This document shows positions 5,217-9,970 of a DNA stretch of 9,970 nucleotides, one piece after another. The position numbers were made by a program, and so were the translations under genes. The notes beneath the pieces are model-generated. The model was not told the DNA's origin. It made no database searches and was given only the letters and a program-made list of their open reading frames with translations. The DNA comes from CAJXZP01 sp041563475. Its GTDB lineage: Bacteria; Bacteroidota; Bacteroidia; Flavobacteriales_G; Salibacteraceae. The stretch spans positions 1-9,970 of the forward strand of contig JBFFMY010000074.1 of the NCBI GenBank assembly GCA_041563475.1, given 5' to 3'. The first letter of the stretch is position 1. Every line of letters begins with the position of its first letter.

Positions 5217-6488
5217 ATGCTTCAGGTACAATATATCCGTGAAAACAAAGATTTGATTATTAATCGTTTAAAAGTAAGGAACTTAGATGCTTCTTCCGTT
5301 ATAAATGAAATAATTGAAACCGATAAAAATCGAAGAGAAACACAGCAAAAACTCGATGATGTTTTGGCCGAATCAAACGCCAAAGCCAAAGAAATTGGAA
5401 TGCTTTTCAAACAAGGAAAAGGAGCAGAAGCGAATGCTTTGAAGGAAGAGACCGCTGTGCTAAAAGAAAACACAAAGACCTTACAAGAAGCATTCAATAC
5501 CTACAATGAGGAACTAACCCAACTATTGTATCAAATTCCAAATGTACCGAATGAACTGGTTCCGGAAGGGAAATCGGATGCCGATAATGTGGAAATTTTT
5601 AGCGAAGGGATAATTCCAAAACTTCATGACAAAGCATTACCTCATTGGGAATTAACCAAAAAATACGGACTCATTGATTTTGAATTGGGCGTGAAAATCA
5701 CTGGTGCTGGGTTTCCAGTTTACACTGGAAAAGGGGCTAGAATTCAACGTGCTTTGGTTAACTTTTTTCTAGATAATGCCACCGCTCAAGGTTACCGAGA
5801 AGTTCAACCCCCTTTGTTAATTAATGAAGCAAGTGGTTATGGAACGGGGCAATTGCCTGATAAGGAAGGTCAAATGTACCATGCTACTGTAGATGATTTG
5901 TATTTGATACCTACAGCCGAAGTGCCAGTAACAAATATTTATAGAGATGTAATTTTAAACGCGGATGAATTTCCCGTAAAAAATACCGCTTACTCCCAAT
6001 GCTTTCGAAGAGAAGCCGGATCTTACGGTTCTGATGTACGTGGTTTAAACCGATTACACCAATTTGATAAGGTGGAAATTGTGCGTATTGACCACCCTTC
6101 CAAATCATACGAAGCATTAGATGAAATGGTGGAATATGTGAAAACGTTACTTCAACAATTGGAGTTACCGTACAGAATTGTTCGTTTATGTGGAGGTGAT
6201 TTAGGTTTTACTTCTGCTTTAACGTATGATTTTGAAGTGTATTCAGCTGCACAAGAAAAATGGTTGGAAGTGAGTTCTGTATCCAATTTCGAAACCTTTC
6301 AAGCAAATCGCCTAAAGTGTAGATACCGAGATGAAACCGGCAAACCACAATTGGTACATACGCTAAATGGTTCTGCATTAGCATTCCCAAGAATTTTAGC
6401 CTCATTGTTAGAAAACAATCAAACACCAGATGGAATTAAAATTCCTGCCGCTTTGGCTAAATATACCGGATTTGATTTCATCAAGTAA
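5217..6488 (+). CDS. serS: Seryl-tRNA synthetase
   Basis: SerRS charges tRNA-Ser (and tRNA-Sec where present) with serine in the cytoplasm. The 423-residue protein has the full class II layout. Residues 1-105 form the N-terminal tRNA-binding coiled-coil arm (charged, heptad-like, starting MLQVQYIRENKDLI). Motif 1 surrounds PVYTGKGARIQRALVNFFLD at 167-186. The serine-binding TAE is at 233-235. Motif 2 FRREAGSYGSDVRGLNRLHQ is at 263-282. VSSVSNFETFQANRLKCRYR at 352-371 and motif 3 LNGSALAFPRILASLLENNQ at 383-402 supply the ATP site with its arginine. ATG at 5217 matches the usual start. It appears to lead a transcript with the four genes that follow; the next start is 19 nt downstream. Confidence 0.98.
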   Translation: MLQVQYIRENKDLIINRLKVRNLDASSVINEIIETDKNRRETQQKLDDVLAESNAKAKEIGMLFKQGKGAEANALKEETAVLKENTKTLQEAFNTYNEELTQLLYQIPNVPNELVPEGKSDADNVEIFSEGIIPKLHDKALPHWELTKKYGLIDFELGVKITGAGFPVYTGKGARIQRALVNFFLDNATAQGYREVQPPLLINEASGYGTGQLPDKEGQMYHATVDDLYLIPTAEVPVTNIYRDVILNADEFPVKNTAYSQCFRREAGSYGSDVRGLNRLHQFDKVEIVRIDHPSKSYEALDEMVEYVKTLLQQLELPYRIVRLCGGDLGFTSALTYDFEVYSAAQEKWLEVSSVSNFETFQANRLKCRYRDETGKPQLVHTLNGSALAFPRILASLLENNQTPDGIKIPAALAKYTGFDFIK

Positions 6489-6507
6489 TTCACCTATTTT
6501 TCCAATT

Positions 6508-7053
6508 ATGAAAAAACTTCTTTTTTTCAGTGTATTTGTTCTTACAATTGTTTCGTGTAAAGACGAAGTAGTATCTGAACGATTAACGGACATTCAACTT
6601 CTTCAAAGTAAAGTTGACTCCTCAAATATTGAATTTCAATCTATTGACACTTCAAAAATTGTCCAGTACCGAGATAACGCCAAGCGACAATGTGATTTCT
6701 TAAAAGAAAATTACCATGATACCGTAAATTTTGATAATGCTAGATACATTGACGTTTACTACGGTAATTTCAAACTCCTACGAAAAATCATGAAGGGTTA
6801 TGCCGGATTAGCTTCCGAAATTAATTATACCAGCGCCCAATTAGACCATTTGTATAATGATGTTGAAAACGGTTTAGTAGATGATGAATCTTATGCTAAG
6901 TTCTATGCAGGAGAAGAAAAAGCTGCCAAAGGAATTATTAAATCTGTTGGAACTTTGAGAGAATGGGAAGAAATTGCCGTAAATAGGTATAATGGAATGG
7001 TTCAGCCCATTGATTCTGTAATTTTAGAAATGCAAAATAGAGGGTACAGATAA
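6508..7053 (+). CDS. Small predicted lipoprotein of unknown function
   Basis: The 181-residue protein opens with MKKLLFFSVFVLTIVSC, a type II signal peptide with the lipobox IVSC and the lipidated cysteine at residue 17. The following residues (KDEVVSE) are acidic, which in Bacteroidota may favour surface display. The rest is charged and likely all-helical, with segments such as QLLQSKVDSSNIEFQ and VENGLVDDESYAKFYAGEE. No enzyme motif is visible. I chose ATG at 6508, 19 nt after serS, because the signal peptide begins there; an ATG at 6430 would overlap serS and hide the signal. The next gene starts 3 nt after its stop, so it is probably made together with the TPR protein and could be its envelope partner. 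I do not recognise a named family. Confidence 0.82.
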   Translation: MKKLLFFSVFVLTIVSCKDEVVSERLTDIQLLQSKVDSSNIEFQSIDTSKIVQYRDNAKRQCDFLKENYHDTVNFDNARYIDVYYGNFKLLRKIMKGYAGLASEINYTSAQLDHLYNDVENGLVDDESYAKFYAGEEKAAKGIIKSVGTLREWEEIAVNRYNGMVQPIDSVILEMQNRGYR

Positions 7054-7056
7054 TAG

Positions 7057-8886
7057 ATGCGAAAGGAAACTAACCATATTATTTGTGTTATTCTATTTCT
7101 TGTATTTGGATTTAGTAATCCAACCTATTCGCAATACAAAGATCCCCAACTCGCTGATCAATATTTTAATCAAGGTGAATTTGAAAAAGCAGCTGAATAT
7201 TACCTGAAATCTTATAAAAAAACCAATTCTGTCCCGTATTTCGATAAATACATCGTGTGTTTATCCAATACAGAAAACTTCGATGAGGCAGAAAAAGCAT
7301 TAAAAAAAGAAATTAAAAGAAACCCCCAACGTTTTGCTTTTCAAGTCAATTTGGGTGAAATATATTTCCAAGCTAAAAATGTTACAGAAGCCAATAAAAC
7401 GTGGGATGAAGTGGTAAAAAAACTACCCGAAAACCAAGGCGAAATCATTCCAATGGCGTATTTATTTACCCAGATTGATCAGCCTCAATACGCCATAAGA
7501 AGTTATGAAATAGGTAAAAAATATATTACTGGATTTTACTCGTATTACCCACAAATGGCCGATTTGTATGGTGTTCTTGGCGATTATGAGAACATGATTG
7601 ATTTGTACTTAGAGCTTATTGAAATCAATGCCGGGTACCTGCAAACCGTTCAAAATTTATTGAATCGCAATTTTGATTTTAGTGAACCCAATGCAAATAC
7701 GCAATTACTCAAACAAAAGCTATTTCAACGTACCAATAAATACCCCGACAATATTTTGTATGCCGAAATGCTCATTTGGTTAAATCTCCAAGAATCTGAT
7801 TTTGAAGGCGCTTATGTACAGGTAAAAAGTCTCGACAAAAGATTTAAAGAAGATGGCAGCCGATTAATGAATTTTGCCACTTTAGCCAGAACAAATAGTG
7901 CATTCGATATTGCTAATTCGGCATATACTGCTGTAATTGGTAAAGGGGAGTATTTACCCTATTACGAAGTGGCTAGAATTGAGCTTCTTTCAACACAAAA
8001 AGAAAAATATTATGCCCAACCAACTACTCCAAAAAAAACGTATTCATCGTTGGTTTTAGAATACACCAAAACCATTGAAGAACTTGGATTGTCTGATTAT
8101 ACGGCTCCTGCTATTAGAGAACTTTCTCAAATCTATGCGCAAAAATTGCAAACGCCAAAAGAGTCAATTATATGGTTAGAGAAATTGCTTGATTCGCCCG
8201 GTTTAAGTAAAAAACAAGAGGCGCTAACTAAAATTGATTTGGGTGATTATTTGTTAATGGAAGACCAAATTTGGGAAGCCGTATTGTATTATTTACAGGC
8301 AGAAAAAGCATTTAAGTATGATGAATTGGGTGATGAGGCCAAACTGAGAGCGGCAAAAGTAGCCTACTATAACGGTGACTTTTCCTGGGCGGCAGCCAAA
8401 CTAGATGTGCTAAAAGGGTCTACCTCTAAGCTTATTAGCAATGATGCATTGTATTTGTCTAATCTAATTTCTGATAACACCACCATTGATACCAATTTAG
8501 TGCCTATGCAAATGTATGCACGGGCAGATTTACTTTTTCTACAGCAAAATTATTCAGCGGCAATCGTTGTTCTGGATAGTTTACAAGAACTATTTCCGTT
8601 CCATATGTTGGCGGATGAAGTCCTCTTTCAGAAATACAAAATTTACCTTGCCGAAGGAAGTTACACCAAGGCAGAGTCTCAACTATCTGACCTTTACCTT
8701 GGTTTTGGATATGATATTTTAGGGGATGATGCCGTATTTCAATTGGCTCAGCTTTATGAGATTTACCTGCTGGATAATACAAAGGCAATGGATTATTACC
8801 TCATTCTGATGACGGATTATCCGGATTCAATTTTCGTTACCGAAGCGAGAAAAAGATATAGGAAACTCCGAGGTGATTCCGTTTAA
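7057..8886 (+). CDS. Secreted tetratricopeptide repeat protein
   Basis: This 609-residue protein has an N-terminal signal peptide, with a hydrophobic core (IICVILFLVFGF) and likely cleavage near YSQ at 24-26. It has no lipobox, so it is expected in the periplasm or at the outer membrane. The mature part is helical and TPR-like. QYFNQGEFEKAAEYYLKSYK near residues 34-53, FDEAEKALKKEIKRNP just after, and LGEIYFQAKNVTEANKTWDE are good TPR units. Further units appear near QIWEAVLYYLQAEKAFKYDE and, at the C-terminus, QLAQLYEIYLLDNTKAMDYY. The central region (about 150-400) is more divergent. TPR arrays bind other proteins, so a scaffold role in the envelope is likely but the partner is unknown; the lipoprotein 3 nt upstream is one candidate. 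Confidence 0.85.
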   Translation: MRKETNHIICVILFLVFGFSNPTYSQYKDPQLADQYFNQGEFEKAAEYYLKSYKKTNSVPYFDKYIVCLSNTENFDEAEKALKKEIKRNPQRFAFQVNLGEIYFQAKNVTEANKTWDEVVKKLPENQGEIIPMAYLFTQIDQPQYAIRSYEIGKKYITGFYSYYPQMADLYGVLGDYENMIDLYLELIEINAGYLQTVQNLLNRNFDFSEPNANTQLLKQKLFQRTNKYPDNILYAEMLIWLNLQESDFEGAYVQVKSLDKRFKEDGSRLMNFATLARTNSAFDIANSAYTAVIGKGEYLPYYEVARIELLSTQKEKYYAQPTTPKKTYSSLVLEYTKTIEELGLSDYTAPAIRELSQIYAQKLQTPKESIIWLEKLLDSPGLSKKQEALTKIDLGDYLLMEDQIWEAVLYYLQAEKAFKYDELGDEAKLRAAKVAYYNGDFSWAAAKLDVLKGSTSKLISNDALYLSNLISDNTTIDTNLVPMQMYARADLLFLQQNYSAAIVVLDSLQELFPFHMLADEVLFQKYKIYLAEGSYTKAESQLSDLYLGFGYDILGDDAVFQLAQLYEIYLLDNTKAMDYYLILMTDYPDSIFVTEARKRYRKLRGDSV

Positions 8887-8911
8887 AGAATAACTTTTCA
8901 AAAAAAATTTC

Positions 8912-9214
8912 ATGATTATTTATAATGTTACCGTAAAGATTTCGAACGAAAAGCACGATGATTGGGTGGAATGGATGAAATCAGTTCATATTCCAGAGGT
9001 AATGGAAAAAGGTAAGTTTGAAAAATATGTGTTCTCAAAAATTCTAGTGGATGATGAGGAAGGAACCAATTATTCCATTCAGTACCATTGCGTTAATATG
9101 GACGTTTTAACGGATTACCAAAATTATCATGCACCAAAACTTCAAGAAGAACATACGGCCAGATATAAGGACCATTTTGTGGCTTTTAGAACCTTATTGG
9201 AAATCATAGACTAA
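8912..9214 (+). CDS. DUF4286 family protein
   Basis: This small 100-residue soluble protein matches the DUF4286 pattern: MIIYNVTVKISNEKHDDWVE at the start, WMKSVHIPEVMEKGKF, then YSIQYHCVNMDVLTDYQNYH and APKLQEEHTARYKDHFVAF. The alternation of strands and helices suggests a compact alpha/beta-barrel (ferredoxin-like dimer) fold, which is inference. No function is established to my knowledge. The start lies 25 nt after the TPR gene, behind a run of A residues, and rsmA follows after 4 nt. Genes of this family often sit directly before rsmA in Flavobacteriia, so a link to ribosome maturation is possible but unproven. Confidence 0.85.
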   Translation: MIIYNVTVKISNEKHDDWVEWMKSVHIPEVMEKGKFEKYVFSKILVDDEEGTNYSIQYHCVNMDVLTDYQNYHAPKLQEEHTARYKDHFVAFRTLLEIID

Positions 9215-9218
9215 GCCC

Positions 9219-9970
9219 ATGCACGTACGCGCAAAAAAACATTTAGGCCAACACTTCTTAACAAGCGATCAAATTGCACATGATATTGCGCATACTCTTC
9301 AAGGAGGTGAATACACAAAAGTATTAGAAATTGGGCCCGGAAAAGGTATTTTAACCAAAGAACTATTTCGTATCCACGGAGAAAATTTAACGGTTATTGA
9401 TATTGATAAAGAGTCTATTGTTTACCTGAAGAAATTCTTTCCGCAGCTTGAGAATAGAATTATTGAAGGAGACTTTTTGGAAATGAAACTTTCGGATATC
9501 ACGGAGGAAAAAATAGGACTAATCGGAAATTATCCGTACAACATTTCTACTCAAATAATGTTTAAGGTACTCGAAAACAAAGACCAAATTTTGGAAGTTT
9601 CGGGAATGTTTCAAAAAGAAGTAGCTGTTCGTTTAGCCTCTGAACCTGGAAATAAACAGTATGGACTTACGAGTGTTTTGCTGCAAACTTGGTATGACAT
9701 TGAGTACCTATTTAGTGTTGGCCCAGAACATTTTGACCCACCGCCAAAAGTGAATTCTGGTGTAATTCGCCTTACGCGAAATGAAAGAAAAGAACTCAAT
9801 ATTCCTGAGAAATTTTTCAAAAGGGTTGTAAAAACATCATTTGGACAAAGACGTAAAACTTTACGTAACTCGCTTAAGTCCATGTTGAATGAATACAATG
9901 TGGAATTACCTGAGAAATACGCATCTCAACGACCAGAGCAATTAAATGTTGAACAATTTTTAGATATTGC
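9219..9970 (+). CDS. rsmA: 16S rRNA (adenine1518-N6/adenine1519-N6)-dimethyltransferase, cut by the right edge
   Basis: RsmA (KsgA) dimethylates two adjacent adenines in the 3'-terminal helix 45 of 16S rRNA, using S-adenosylmethionine, late in 30S assembly; its loss gives kasugamycin resistance. The 250 residues visible begin MHVRAKKHLGQHFLTSDQIA, the typical start with the QHFL segment. Motif I, LEIGPGKGILT, is at 36-46 and binds the methyl donor. DIDKES at 61-66 is the acidic loop. Motif IV, GNYPYNIST at 103-111, holds the catalytic N-x-P-Y (the usual NLPYNIS with Tyr for Leu). HFDPPPKVNSGVIRL, near 171-185, and FGQRRKTLRNSLK are later conserved blocks. The family is about 260 residues, so only the last ten or so are missing. 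It starts 4 nt after DUF4286. Confidence 0.97.
   Translation, partial: MHVRAKKHLGQHFLTSDQIAHDIAHTLQGGEYTKVLEIGPGKGILTKELFRIHGENLTVIDIDKESIVYLKKFFPQLENRIIEGDFLEMKLSDITEEKIGLIGNYPYNISTQIMFKVLENKDQILEVSGMFQKEVAVRLASEPGNKQYGLTSVLLQTWYDIEYLFSVGPEHFDPPPKVNSGVIRLTRNERKELNIPEKFFKRVVKTSFGQRRKTLRNSLKSMLNEYNVELPEKYASQRPEQLNVEQFLDI

Noticed and set aside
6430..6507. Earlier ATG for the lipoprotein gene overlapping serS
   Set aside because: It would bury the type II signal peptide 26 residues inside the protein; ATG at 6508 puts the signal at the N-terminus.
8504..8788. Minus-strand and second plus-strand open frames inside the TPR gene
   Set aside because: They are shadows of the TPR coding frame with no motif, start context or spacing to support them.

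Overview
The window is about 10 kb of an AT-rich genome that looks like Bacteroidota, most likely class Flavobacteriia or a close relative. The evidence is: promoters of the TTG-N18/19-TAnnTTTG type, starts preceded by A-rich tracts instead of Shine-Dalgarno sequences, an RHS core of the Bacteroidota type (YPFG...NGQEKDDE...DPRLGRWLSIDPLA), a DUF4286 protein next to rsmA, and Bacteroidota-style SerRS motifs. Nearly all of it is conserved housekeeping DNA. Only the left 0.6 kb looks accessory.

Layout. (1) 1-543, minus strand: the tip of an RHS/YD-repeat protein. It runs off the left edge, and in-frame stops cut it off from any N-terminal part. (2) 544-629: a short gap holding an AT-rich element in which two overlapping inverted repeats compete for the same bases. 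(3) 630-3933, minus strand: a compact operon transcribed yicC -> gmk -> nadD -> family 9 glycosyltransferase -> small two-helix membrane protein. Gaps are 2, 57, -1 and 12 nt; the 57-nt gmk/nadD gap contains two hairpins. (4) 3934-4136: a divergent promoter region with one clear Bacteroidota-type promoter facing each way. (5) 4137-4987, plus strand: rplU-rpmA (bL21 and bL27), closed by a strong intrinsic terminator. bL21 has an unusual repetitive Ala/Lys/Pro tail of about 83 residues. (6) 5217-9970, plus strand: serS, a small lipoprotein, a secreted TPR protein, a DUF4286 protein and rsmA (cut by the right edge only about ten residues before its expected end). They are tightly spaced and probably co-transcribed.

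The genes serve nucleotide supply (gmk), NAD synthesis (nadD), RNA turnover (yicC), ribosome building and maturation (rplU, rpmA, rsmA), tRNA charging (serS) and the cell surface (glycosyltransferase, lipoprotein, TPR protein). I see no tRNA, rRNA, CRISPR array, transposase or complete novel system. The points most worth a second look are the orphan RHS tip with its dual-hairpin neighbour, the 25-residue tandem repeat in the bL21 tail, the loss of expected cysteines in the glycosyltransferase, and the unassigned lipoprotein/TPR pair between serS and rsmA.
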